Source of the DNA: Ampelocalamus luodianensis
Lineage: Eukaryota; Streptophyta; Magnoliopsida; Poales; Poaceae
Direction of reading: 5' to 3'
Assembly (NCBI GenBank): GCA_036346255.1
Contig: CM070629.1
Span: 8,561,001-8,625,000 of the forward strand
Length of the DNA: 64,000 nt
In this document: positions 34,641-46,649 of the stretch, piece by piece
Position numbering within the stretch: the stretch's first letter is position 1
How the letters are laid out: every line of letters begins with the position of its first letter
The notes under the pieces: generated by a model
Told to the model about the DNA's origin: nothing
Seen by the model: only the letters and a program-made list of their open reading frames with translations
Database searches by the model: none
Translations under genes and position numbers: made by a program

Positions 34641-35712
34641 ACGGGAATACAAGAACATGGATGGATCAAATTAATTGGACACCGATGGGGACTTTTCAGT
34701 ATCAAATCGGTCGCGTAGTTCAAGTCTTTAGATGATCGTGCTAATTAAGCAATAAGCATGGTACAGCCATGGAAAATCAGTGCCCCACAGCCGCTGGAGT
34801 CACCGATTAGTCTTTGCTATGTTGCTTTCTTCGACTCCGGTGTCAGTTGTCGCGGGTATAATATCGGGATATAGCATATTGGATGATTTTGTCGCTGCCT
34901 TGAAGACTTGAGCCCGCGCGTGCGTCTGCGCACTTCACGATGACAGAGAAAAAAAAATTGCCGCTTCGGGGAATCGGGACTGATTCCTCCAACTAAACTC
35001 CAAGCCATCTTATGCGGCTTCCATGCTACGTTGACCCGGCTGATCAAAAGGTAGCTACACGTTACATCTGATCGACCAAACTCACAAGGCGACCGAGGAG
35101 TTCGTGGGCATGCGTAGCCTAGCAACGCCGCGTCTACGGCCGTCGACTTCTGGCAGCTTGACCAACGTGTCGAGTCACTGTTGCGACTTGTTACTTTGTT
35201 CAGCTGAAGTTTACTCTGGAAGTCGGATTTGGATCGTGAATGCTATAGCGAATCTGTAAATCTCTCGAGCAGAATGAGCTTATTCACTCTTGTACCGTCC
35301 CATCGTGAACTTACAACGAAATCCCCCAACCAAAAATTAATGTCCCGTTTGGAAATTTCACATAAAACAGTTTAATTTTTATAAAATAGTTTAATTTCCA
35401 TAGAAAATCGTGAAAATTTTGTGCGTTTCAAACGAGGCCTAAAAGAATAAAGGGTAAAAGGAGGAAGATATGTGCTTGCAGATAGTTTAATTAGTAGGAA
35501 AAACTCTAAAATTTCAGAATATCACAAACCCCTCCGGTTTCAGCTTGCTATATATGCACATCATACGCAAGCAAGCGACAAACCTAGTTGCCGAAAACGG
35601 ACGACGACTAACCATTGCTAATTGATGGTCGTCATTGCCGTATCGGACGGTCATTGATTTACCCCCGTCTACAAAAAGCAACCACCTACCTTCCTCCACT
35701 CCACCATGCACA
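34641..35712. other. upstream region of CRK copy A
   Basis: 34,760-35,120 is homologous to 40,018-40,380 (upstream of copy B), marking the start of the repeated unit. A short element at about 35,342-35,442 has imperfect inverted ends (GTCCCGTTTGGAAA and, on the other strand, GGCCTCGTTTGAAA) and may be a small MITE. No gene is seen. Confidence 0.45.
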
Positions 35713-36979
35713 ATGGTTCGCCATCTCGTACTGTCCATGGTCATCGTCGCCGTCGCACTGCTCGCGCCCCGCGCTGCGGGTCAGGGATACCCGTGGTCAG
35801 TTTGCGGCACGACTGGCAACTTCGCGGCCAAAAGCAGGTACCAGACGAACCTCAACCTCATCGCCGCCGCCCTCCCCAAGAACGCCTCCGCGTCCCTGGA
35901 CCTCTTCGCCTCCGCCGAGGTCGGCGCCATCCCGGAGCAGGTCTCCGCTCTCGCGCTCTGCCGTGGCGACGCCAACGCCACGTCCTGCCTCAGCTGCCTC
36001 GTCCAGGCCTTCAGCGACCTGCAGAACGCGTGCACCTACAACAAGGACGCCTACATCTTCTACGACTCCTGCATGGTCCACTACTCCGACCTCCACTTCC
36101 TCTCCGCTGACGACTCCGGGCCGCTCTTACGTACAAGGTCCGCTACAACTCGAACGTCACGTCGGAGCCGGCCCGCTTCAACCGCGTCGTGGCCGCGCTC
36201 TTGAACGCCACCGCCGACTACGCCGCGTACAACTCCACGCGGCGGTACGCGTCCGGGGAGGCCGACTTCGACCAGGAGTTCCCCAAGGTGTACAGCTGGG
36301 CGCAGTGCACGCCGGACTTGACGCCGGCGAGGTGCCGGGGTTGCCTCGCCCGGAGCATAGCGCTAAATCTCGGATTGTTCACGAACAGTCTCGGAGCCAG
36401 GGCCCTTGGGCTCAGGTGCAGCTTCCGGTACGAGACCGTGCCCTTCCTCGATGGCCCGGTGATGGTGCCGCTGGCAGGACCATCAGCGCCCTCTGGAGCG
36501 CCGGCGCAGGCGCCAGCTGGTGTGGTGCCCACGGTTAATGTGACGCCGCCGCCGCCGGCGACGGCCGGAGGAGGTAGCGTATATTTCATCTTTGTGTGAC
36601 ATTACTGACACATACCCTTATTTCAAAAAAAAAAAAGGGAACATACGTACTGACATACACATAGCATACGTATAATAATCGCCCACACTATATGGTAGTT
36701 CGTGTAGACCGTGTGCGTGCGCAACCGTTTGACCGTGGCGGAAAATTATTTAGTCTGTGCGAGTGTGATGAATTATTTAGCTTAGCCTAGGGACGTGGCA
36801 CCTGGCTCTCTGACTGATTCGATTTTTTAGAGTCGTTTAGAAATCATTTATTACCAATAAAAGGATATATAGTACCCCATCTGCCCCTAAATAATATAGG
36901 ATAAATTATAATATTATGAAAGTACTTTTGATCAAGGCAAAGCTACCACATGATTTTCACACCATTAATCTTTATTATA

Positions 36980-37380
36980 ACTAGCCGATTGGTCCGCGCA
37001 ATTACGTGGTTTTGTATAATATAGTGTAACTTTATGCAATTCTAATTTAAAAAATATATATTTTGCAATTTAAATTTCAATTTTAGAATATTTGATTTTA
37101 TATTTAATTAGCAAATTTTATTTTGAGATCTTTCTCCTTATGTGTGAAAGAGAGGATTGGGAGGTAGGGGTCCATGCTCAAATTTACACTCTCAACCTTT
37201 GAACTAAACATAGTGCTACTTTTTTTCAAATTAATATATCTCTAAACCAAATGGTGAATCTAAGCCTTTAAAATTAGGGTTCACCAAGTTAAGGTTAGGT
37301 GTTTTTTTTTGTGAGAATTTCTAGTATATTTCTCTTTTTTTTTCTTAGCAGTTGTAAAAGAGATGTCATCGACTTTTAAT
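36980..37380 (+). repeat. dispersed AT-rich repeat in CRK-A intron 1
   Basis: Second copy of the repeat seen at 16,790-17,560. It is absent from intron 1 of copies B and C. No coding content. Confidence 0.55.
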
Positions 37381-37538
37381 ACTCCCTCCAGTCACAAATA
37401 TATGTCGTTTTAGGATACATGCAGTCAAACTTTCAAAACTTTGGCTATCAATATCTATTTTGAATATTTAGATTGGATACATGAAAATCATATGTATATA
37501 TTTGTCTCAAAACGTATTTTCAAGGACAGAAGGATAGA
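37380..37538. mobile_element. degenerate Stowaway-like MITE in CRK-A intron 1
   Basis: Begins TA-CTCCCTCCAGTCACAAATA, the consensus-like Stowaway terminus, with an interior like the MITE at 24,839 (GTCGTTTTAGGATACATGCAG). The right end (GGACAGAAGGATAGAG) is diverged. Confidence 0.55.
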
Positions 37539-40467
37539 GTAGGATTTTGTCAATTTCAGTGTGATTCAGAAGCGTCTTTGATAATGTCACTCGAAGTGAG
37601 GCCTCTCCTCACCTCTGTTCGATTGTGATCTTCAAATCACAAGCATCACAAAGGGAATAGAGGCATAGAGCAGGTAGAGCGGTGAGGGAGAGACTTCGTC
37701 ACGTTTCTCGGCCTTTTCCAAAGCTAACCTTCCTTTGCCACTTGATGAAAGGCACATGAAGATTATATATGTATTATTTCAGTTGAAATGTAACTTTGTT
37801 ACTCTCATTTGACCTGACATTTTTCTTCTCACATTGTTTAATTTTGTAATTCACAGGGACAAAGTACAGTGTGCCTGGCATGGTTCTTATAATTCTGCTG
37901 CCTATTATAGCAGCCATAAACCTTGTCGGTTGCCTCTGTTTATGGAGGAGGCGGCGGCCAGTAACAAAAGCAAAGGAGACATGTATGTCCTGCAAAATTC
38001 TCCAATTTAAACACTTCAAGGGACCTAAAATGAAATACCTTTTCCACTTGTGGTAACATTGGTATTTTAAACAGATCCCAGTTATTCCACAGAAGCAGAG
38101 GACATTGAAAGTGTAGACTCGATGCTGATCGACATTTCTACTTTGCGAGCTGCAACTGGGGATTTTGCAGAGAGCAACAAGCTTGGTGAAGGCGGATTTG
38201 GTGCTGTGTTCAAGGTACTGAACAAACATATCTTGAAGCAAACACAATGAAATTTTGATAATTGAGCTTAGCGTTGGTTCGAACGAATTGCACAGGGTAC
38301 TCTCCCAGACGGCGATGAAATAGCAGTGAAGAGATTGTCAAAGAGCTCAACACAAGGAGTGGAAGAGCTGAAGAATGAGCTCGCTTTGGTTGCGAAGCTG
38401 AAGCACAAGAATCTTGTCAGGCTTGTTGGAGTCTGCTTGGAGCAACAGGAGAGGCTGCTCGTCTACGAGTTCGTTCCTAACCGGAGCCTCGACCTGATCC
38501 TTTTCGGTACTAATTGAGCCACGTTCAACTCAATTCTCGCATCTATTTTCTCTGCAAAGCTTGATATCGTCACATTGACCTCTACAACATTCTTGATGAT
38601 GAATGTCAGACACTGAGAAACGCGAGCAACTGGATTGGGAGAGGAGGTACAAGATCATAAACGGAATCGCTCGAGGTCTGCAATACCTCCATGAAGACTC
38701 TCAGCTCAAAGTAGTCCATCGCGATCTCAAAGCGAGCAACATCTTGCTGGATACGAACATGAACCCGAAGATTTCAGACTTTGGCCTCGCGAGGATTTTC
38801 GGGCGAGACCAGACCCAGGGTGTCACCAACCGTGTCGTCGGCACATAGTCAGTACCATGACACATAGTCTAGTCCAAGTAGTAACCGTTCAATCATCCAG
38901 TAGGTAACTAACTGTGACCTTATCTTGTTGTTTCAGTGGATACATGGCGCCGGAGTACGTGATGCGTGGGAACTACTCTGTCAAATCGGACGCGTTCAGC
39001 TTCGGCGTCATGGTTCTGGAGATCGTGACTGGAAGGAAGAACAACGACTGCTACAACTCCCGGCAATCTGAAGATCTCTTGACTACGGTAACTGCTTAAT
39101 TACTATCTGAATATCTGATCACTATTATTACTAGAGAAGAGCACGTCACGCAGTGCAGTTTTGGCTCATGGCTACTACGAATGTCGCAGATATGGGAGCA
39201 CTGGACGGCCGGAACGGTGTCGGAGATGGTAGAGCCGTGCATGAATGGCAGTTTCTCCGAGAGCGACGTGCTAAGATGTATCCACATAGGGCTTCTGTGC
39301 GTTCAGGGCAACCCGGCGGACCGGCCGGTGATGTCGTCGGTCGTCATGATGCTCGGCAGCGACACCGTCTCTCTCCAGGCCCCGTCCAAGCCGGCGTTCT
39401 ACGCCAGGAACGGCGGTGCCAACTCCGGCGTCGCGTCCGGCGTGTCGATCGCGTCGGTGCAGGGCCGGTCGTAGAGAGTCCGTAACAAGTTCAGTTACCA
39501 ATTATAATGTCTCGGCCCTAAAGAGGGTGTTTGGAATCCGTGATTAGCTTCTATTAGCATGTACTTAAAGATATGTTTAGTAAATAAAAACTGATTTTTT
39601 TTGCCACATACGATAGATAAGATGCTTATTTTGTAGCATCGATACTTAATTATGTATGATTACTTAATAGGTGTTTATGTATATACCTATATCTAATAAA
39701 AATAAGAGAACTGCTATACATCTTTCAATTTTAGTGCTATGTTATTGGTGAGAGAGAGGGAGTGAGATTGAGTTAGGGATATAGGGTGAGGGTGATATCT
39801 GGAGCATTAGATCTCCATCTAATGGCTCAAAAAGTGACTGATTTTCAAAAAAAAATCAGTCGCATGTTGTCTAATCATTTACAAAAGAGATTGTTGCATT
39901 GGAAGTTACATGAGTACATGATGATATAACTATATTATCTCTTTTTAAGTACAAGTATATAAGCATCTTATATTGTATATTTCCTTAGATGCTCGTGGAT
40001 CTCGTGGTAATTAAGTATGGTACAGCCATGGAAAATATAGTACCATATTTAGTTAGTGGTTACCCCAGCCGCTGGAGTCACAGATTAGTCTTTGCGATGT
40101 TACTTCCACTCCGATGTCAGTTGTCGCGGTATATATGGGGATAAAGTATAATGAACGATTTTGTTCGCTGCCTTTAAGACTTTGACCCCGCGCGGCCGCG
40201 CGTTCGCACTGCGTCCGCGCCTTCACGAAGACAGAAATATTACCGCTTCGGCGTTTGAATCCATGGTTTCCCCGGCCCTTCCGGCCGACGGTGAGAACTG
40301 AACGGTGCAAATGGAAGCTTATTCCTCCAGCTAAACTCGCCATCTTATGCTACTTACACGGTACATTAATCCGAGTTACTGGCTCGTTTGACCTCTTCTC
40401 GGAACAGAATAACAATTTTACCTTTCTTGCATTCAAAATGACAAAAATGATATCTTTATGATACTCC

Positions 40468-40609
40468 CCGTCTGCAACACCCCTTACCGTGATTCCTGTA
40501 CGCGGTAGGAACGTGTCTGCCCACGTGTGCATGCTATCATGCAGTGGACTGGGAGAGCGATAAGTGGCCGGCCACGCACAAAGATCACGGTAGGGGGTGC
40601 TGCAGACGG
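40468..40609. repeat. 142-bp foldback (inverted repeat), copy behind CRK-A
   Basis: Arms 40,468-40,493 and 40,584-40,609 are inverted repeats of about 26 bp with few mismatches (CCGTCTGCAACACCCC / GGGGGTGCTGCAGACGG). This may be a small MITE or a transcribed hairpin. Confidence 0.55.
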
Positions 40610-41284
40610 AAAGCGTGGTATGAGACATGTATCGTCTGTTTAATCTGTCGTGGTGATATTTTTGTCATTTCGATCAAAGGAACTAGATTTGCTCTTTTAT
40701 TTCGAAAAAGAGGCTAAATGAGAAAAAAAAAACTTCTTTAATTTACCCGGCCGAGGGTCTTTTCATATCTTACCAAATTCATGAAGCGATTGACAAGTTC
40801 GTGGGCATGCGTAGCGTAGCACGCATCGTCTACGACCGCTCGTCCACGGCAGCTAGACCAGCGTGTCGCATCACTGTTGCGATTTGTTCCTTTGTTCAGC
40901 TGCAGTTTACTATGGAGTTGAGTGATTCGGACGTGAATACCGTGGTACATTACCCATTCACATATATACAATGTTATCCCTCAGCCAAAAAAATAAAGAG
41001 AGTAAATTGCACGAATAGTTCTAAACGATAAAAGTAGAAGACGTGCTCGCAGGCAGTTTAGTAGGAAAACCCCTAAAATTTCACAATATAACAACCCCTC
41101 CCGTTTCAGCATGCCATATATGCAGCATATGCGAGCAAGCGACGAACCTAGCGGTCAGAAACGGACGACGACTTCCATTGCCAATTGCCATGGTCGTCGT
41201 TGCCGTATCGGACTGTCATTAATTTACCCCCGGTCTACAAAAGCGGCGTCCTACCTTCCTCTTTCCACCACGTACTGACGTACA

Positions 41285-44200
41285 ATGCCTACCCATCTCA
41301 TCCTGTCCATGGCCATCGTCGCCGTCGCACTGCTCGCGCCCCGCGCCGCGGGATACCCGTGGCCAGTTTGCGGCACGACCGGCAACTTCGCGGCCAAAAG
41401 CAAGTACCTGACCAACCTCGAGCTCATCGCCGCCACCCTGCCCAATAACGCCTCCACGTCCCCGGACCTCTTCGCCACCGCCAAGGACGTCGGTGCCATC
41501 CCGTTGCAGGTCTCGGCCCTCGCGCTCTGCCGCGGCGACGCCAACGCCACGTCCTGCTTCAGCTGCCTCACCCAGGCCTTCAGCGACCTGCCGAACGCGT
41601 GCGCCTACAACAAGGACGCCACAATCTACTACGACTCCTGCATGCTCCACTACTCCAACATCCACTTCCTCTCCGTCGACGACTCCGGAACGCCCGTGAC
41701 GTACCGCTACGCCAGCAAGGCAAATGTCACGTCGGAGCCGGACCGGTTCAGCCGCGTCGTGGCCACGCTCGTGAACGCCACCGCCGACTACGCCGCGTAC
41801 AACTCCACGCGGCGGTACGGATCTGGGGAGGCCGACTTCAACCAGGAGTTCCCCGAGGTGTACAGCTGGGCGCAGTGCACGCCGGACTTGACACCGGCGC
41901 GGTGCCGGCAGTGCCTCGCCCGGAACATAGCACTACTTGTGCAGTTGTACCCGTACAGTATCGGAGCCAGGATTCTCGGGGTCAGGTGCACCGTCCGGTA
42001 CGAGACCCAGCCCTTCTACGTTGGTCCGGTGATGGTGCGGCCGGCAGAGGCATCACCGAGCTCTGGAGCACCGGCACCGGCACTAGCACCGTCACCAGCA
42101 CCGGCGCCGGCGCCGGCGCTTGCTGTGGTGCCCACGGCTAATGTGACACCGGCGGCTGCCGGAGGAGGTGAGTCAAATCGTAATATTTCATCGTAGTTTG
42201 TGTAACATACCAAACATATACTGATCGATATAAAGATCACACGCGTAACCAGTACTTTGTGGTCCGTATAGACCCTGTGCATAGTAATAGTAAAAATTAC
42301 GAGGACTGCTAGTTTACGGTTGCCCTCAAGGTTACTTCAGGAAACGTTTCTTGCGGACGCCCCCTAAGATCGACACGTGGACACCCGACGACCCTCAGGC
42401 AGGCACTCAGGCTTCCCGACGACCGACGCCCAACTCCCCCTTTCCGGTCCGCTTCCCATCAAAACTCCGCGCGAGCTGCCTCCAAATAACAAAGTTCCAT
42501 CTATAACTTAAACTTTAAATTCGAAGTAATAAAACTTCTAATACGAGAAAAAAAATCAAACTTTCAACCAAAAAAAATTAGAAAACATTCAGATTCAGAG
42601 CTTCCAACTTGGATTCAAAAGGTTTCGTTTTGAGATTCGAACTTTTAAATGCGGGAAATTTCAACTGAGATTCGAAAAAAATCATTTCGGGAACTTCCAA
42701 ATTGACATTGAAAAACTTTCAATTAAAAAAATTCATCTCAAACCTGAATTTGGGGGGCGGTGGATGAAACATGAGGATGTGCGCGAGCTTTTGCATCATG
42801 GTCGTCTTCCCTTCATGATGACGAGGACGGCGGTGCCTCGGCGCCTCCCCTTCACGGCGGAACGCCAGCGGCGGCGCCGTGCAGCTAGATCCAGCGGCGA
42901 GTTTAGGGATTGGTGCGGTCGCACGGCGGCGGCGCGCATGGAAGATGGGAGGAGCTGCGCGGCGGCTCCAGCGGCGGCGAGTGGAGTGCGTCGGTGTGCG
43001 AGGAGAATGAGGGAGAGTGGTGGGCGGGTGGGAGTGCGAGGACCGAGGAGAGTGAGTGCGTGCGTCGCTGGCGAGAAATCCTTCGTCCACGCGTCACGCA
43101 ACGGGATCTGTCCGTGAGAAGCAAAGTTTACGGGGAACCGTAAACTAGCAAAATCTAAAAAGTTATCATGCGGCTTATGATTGGATATTGATCAACCGGT
43201 TGACCGTGACGGAAATTTTTTTCGTGCGCGTGAGAGTTATGAATGATCTATACTGACGTAATATCAACGTACGCGCGCGCGCACATGGGATATACATTAG
43301 CCTAGCTGTGTCGTTTGGAGAGCCGTTTAGAAATCATTTAGTATTACCAAGAAAGGTACCCGGCCCTTCTGTCCCTAAATAAGTGTCGGTTTAGACTTTA
43401 AATTCTAAAAGTCTAACTTTGACGATCGATTTCTATAAATATACCGGTAAAACTTCAAAAGATGATTAAAAGATTACGAAAGTACTTTTGATTGATGGCA
43501 ACTGTGTGTTATATGATTTTTATATAACCAAGTAGTTACAGTATCACACATGATCGAGTGGTTAAAATTTCTAAAGTTTAACTGATATTTAGCGATGGAG
43601 AGGGTAGGGTTTTGTCATTTTCAGTGTGATTCAAATGAGCCCCCTCCTCACCTCTGTTGGATTGTGATCCACTAATCACAGGCAGCACAGAGAGATGGAC
43701 TGGTCGAGCGGCCCGTCACATTTCTCGGCCTTTTCCTAGGCTACCCTTCCTTTGCCACTTAATGTAAGGCACATGAAGAAGTTACCTGATAGAATACTGT
43801 CTTCTTCCGTGAAAGGCAGCGAGGGCCTGTATTTTTAGCGAGGGCCTGTATTTTTCCTCTTGTGCAGCTCTTAGTAGCCCACCCACAGGCCACATCATAC
43901 TGTTCTAGCTACTACCTGTATCAACACATATTTATTCAGTTTCCTGGGTATTAGAAGAACACACCAATGTAGATTATATATGTATTATTTCAGTTGAAAT
44001 ATAACTTTGTGATACTCTATTTTCAAATAAATAACTTTGTGATACTAATTTGACCTGACATGTTTCTTCCCACATTGGTTAATTCACAGGGAGAAAGTAC
44101 AGTGTTCCTGGCATGGTTCTTATAATTCTGCTGCCTACTATAGCAGCCTTAAACCTTATTGCTTTCCTCTGTTTCTGGAGGAGGAGAAGGCCACCAACAA

Positions 44201-45682
44201 ACGCAAAGCAGCCACGTATGTCCTGCAAAATTCTGTAATTTACAGCGCGAAACATTTCAAGGGACCTAAAAAGAATGACTTATATTTGAACAGATCCCAG
44301 CTATTCCACTGAAGCAGAGGACATTGAAAGTGTAGACTCGTTGCTGATCGACATTTCTACTTTGCGAGCTGCAACTGGGGATTTTGCAGAGAGCAACAAG
44401 CTTGGTGAAGGCGGATTTGGTGCTGTGTACAAGGTACTGAACAAACATATCTTACAATGAAATTTTGATAATTGAGCTTAGCGTTGGTTCGAACGAATTG
44501 CACAGGGTACTCTCCCAAACGGCGATGAAATAGCAGTGAAGAGACTGTCAAAGAGCTCAACACAAGGAGTGGAAGAGCTGAAGAATGAGCTCGCTTTGGT
44601 TGCGAAGCTGAAGCACAAGAATCTTGTCAGGCTTGTTGGAGTCTGCTTGGAGCAACAGGAGAGGCTGCTCGTCTACGAGTTCGTTCCTAACCGGAGCCTC
44701 GACCTGATCCTTTTCGGTACTAATTGAGCCACGTTCAACTCAATTCTCGCCTCTATTTTATCTGCAAAGCTTGATATCGTCACATTAATCTCTACAACAT
44801 TCTTGATGATGAATGTCAGACACTGAGAAACGCGAGCAACTGGATTGGGAGAGGAGGTACAAGATCATAAACGGAATCGCTCGAGGTCTGCAATACCTCC
44901 ATGAAGACTCTCAGCTCAAAGTAGTCCATCGCGATCTCAAAGCGAGTAACATCTTGCTGGATACGAACATGAACCCGAAGATTTCAGACTTTGGCCTCGC
45001 GAGGATTTTCGGGCGAGACCAGACCCAGGGTGTCACCAACCGTGTCGTCGGCACATAGTCAGTACCATGACACATAGTCTAGTCAAGTAGTAACCGTTTA
45101 ATCATCCAGTAGGTAACTAACTGTGACCTTATCTTGTTGTTTCAGTGGATACATGGCGCCGGAGTACGTGATGCGTGGAACTACTCTGTCAAATCGGACG
45201 CGTTCAGCTTCGGCGTCATGGTTCTGGAGATCGTGACGGGAAGGAAGAACAACGACTGCTACAACTCCCGGCAATCTGAAGATCTCTTGACTACGGTAAC
45301 TGCTTAATTACTATCTGAATATCTGATCACTATTATTACTAGAGAAGAGCACGTCACACAGTGCAGTTTTGGCTCATGGCTACTACGAATGTCGCAGATA
45401 TGGGAGCACTGGACGGCCGGAACGGTGTCGGAGATGGTAGACCCGTGCATGAATGGCAGTTTCTCCGAGAGCGACGTGCTGAGATGTATCCACATAGGGC
45501 TTCTGTGCGTTCAGGGCAACCCGGCGGACCGGCCGGTGATGTCGTCGGTCGTCATGATGCTCGGCAGCGACACCGTCTCTCTCCAGGCCCCGTCCAAGCC
45601 GGCGTTCTACGCCAGGAACGGCGGTGCCAACTCCGGCGTCGCGTCCGGCGTGTCGATCGCGTCGGTGCAGGGCCGGTCGTAG
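41285..45682 (+). pseudogene. CRK receptor-like kinase copy B, 1-bp deletion in exon 6
   Basis: Exons: 41,285-42,167; 44,090-44,215; 44,294-44,433; 44,506-44,716; 44,820-45,057; 45,146-45,295; 45,398-45,682, GT-AG throughout. Exon 1 is open and encodes a signal peptide (MPTHLILSMAIVAVALLAP), two DUF26 motifs (CRGDANATSCFSC and CTPDLTPARCRQC) and an Ala/Pro-rich juxtamembrane stretch. Exon 2 is the transmembrane helix (PGMVLIILLPTIAALNLIAF). Exons 3-5 carry EGGFGAVYK, EIAVKRL, HRDLKASN and DFGLAR. In exon 6, GTGGGAAC of A and C is GTGGAAC (about 45,177), which shifts the frame just after APEYVM and soon gives a stop. Only the kinase C-lobe is affected. With that base the frame would be 677 aa. 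A homopolymer call error is possible. Confidence 0.85.
42308..43149. mobile_element. 840-bp foldback element with GC-rich core in CRK-B intron 1
   Basis: Terminal inverted repeats GCTAGTTTACGGTT (42,308-42,321) and AACCGTAAACTAGC (43,136-43,149). The interior is AT-rich with TTCGAA-type short repeats (42,490-42,730), then GC-rich (42,770-43,100) with low-complexity ORFs on both strands. I could not define a target duplication, so the superfamily is unknown. A Mutator-like element carrying captured DNA is one possibility. It is absent from the corresponding intron of copy A. Confidence 0.6.
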
Positions 45683-46417
45683 AGAGTCCGTAACAAGTTC
45701 AGTTACCAATTATAATGTCTCGGCCCTAAAGAGGGTGTTTGGAATCCGTGATTAGCTTCTATTAGCATGTACTTAAAGATATGTTTAGTAAATAAAAACT
45801 GATTTTTTTTGCCACATACGATAGATAAGATGTTTATTTTGTAACATCGATACTTAATTATGCATGATTACTTAATAGGTGTTTATGTATATACCTATAT
45901 CTAATAAAAATAAGAGAACTGCTATACATCCAATTTTAGTGCTATGTGATTGGTGAGAGAGAGGGAGAAGTGAGATTGGGTTAGGGATATAGGGGTGGGG
46001 GTGATATCTGGAGCATTAGATCTCCATCTAATAGCTCAAAAAGTGACTAATTTTCAAGAAAAAATCAGTCGCATGTTGTATAGACACTCCTTAAAGTATA
46101 ATGAACGATTTTGTCTCGCTGCCTTTAAGACTTTGACCCCGCGCGGCCGCGCGTTCGCACTGCGTCCGCGCCTTCACGAAGACAGAAAAATTACCGCTTC
46201 GGCGTTTGAATCCATGGTTTCCCCGGCCCTTCCGGCCGACGGTGAGAACTGAACGGTGCAAATGGAAGCTTATTCTCCAGCTAAACTCGCCATCTTATGC
46301 TACTTACACGGTACATTAATCCGAGTTACTGGCTCGTTTGGCCTCTTCTCGGAACAGAATAACAATTTTACCTTTCTTGCATCCAAAATGACAAAAATGA
46401 TATCTTTATGATACTCC

Positions 46418-46559
46418 CCGTCTGCAACACCGCTTACCGTGATTCCTGTACGCGGTAGGAACGTGTCTGCCCACGTGTGCATGCTATCATGCAGTGGACT
46501 GGGAGAGCGATAAGTGGCCGGCCGCGCACAAAGATCACGGTAGGGGTGCTTTGCGAGCG
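46418..46559. repeat. 142-bp foldback, copy behind CRK-B
   Basis: The same element as 40,468-40,609. The right arm is altered exactly at the CTGCAG (GCTTTGCGAGCG here), which weakens the pairing or reflects a base-call problem. Confidence 0.5.
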
Positions 46560-46649
46560 AAGCGTGGTATGAGACATGTATCGTCTGTTTAATCTGTCGT
46601 GGTGATATTTTTGTCATTTCGATCGAGGGAACTAGATTTGCTCTTTTAT

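Larger units (their letters stand above)
35713..39474 (+). pseudogene. CRK receptor-like kinase copy A, frameshift in exon 1
   Basis: Exons: 35,713-36,573; 37,857-37,982; 38,075-38,214; 38,296-38,506; 38,610-38,847; 38,937-39,087; 39,190-39,474, all GT-AG. Exon 1 encodes a signal peptide and the first DUF26 (CRGDANATSCLSC). Near 36,125 one base is missing relative to copies B and C (GCTCTTACGTAC), which leads to a stop at 36,204. The second DUF26 (CTPDLTPARCRGC) continues in the other frame. Downstream exons are open and keep all kinase motifs: EGGFGAVFK, EIAVKRL, HRDLKASN, DFGLARIFG. The break lies where a CTG may have lost its G, so a base-call error is possible. If corrected it would be about 670 aa, a plasma-membrane CRK. 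Confidence 0.82.
34760..40015. repeat. CRK tandem unit A
   Basis: First of three tandem units, each made of a shared upstream region, a CRK gene and a shared 3' flank (GAGAGTCCGTAACAAGTTCAG...). Unit A is the most diverged: its intron 1 has a different repeat content from B and C. Confidence 0.75.
40016..46649. repeat. CRK tandem unit B
   Basis: Begins GGTACAGCCATGGAAAAT, like unit A at about 34,760. Its downstream part (45,683-46,649) parallels 39,475-40,697 but lacks about 230 bp after CAGTCGCATGTTGT. It ends where the gypsy element is inserted. Confidence 0.8.

Noticed and set aside
39153..39485. 110-codon ORFs overlapping the last CRK exons on both strands (also at 45,361 and 62,800)
   Set aside because: They are alternative frames of the conserved kinase C-terminal exon; the true frame carries GLLCVQGNPADRPVMSSV.
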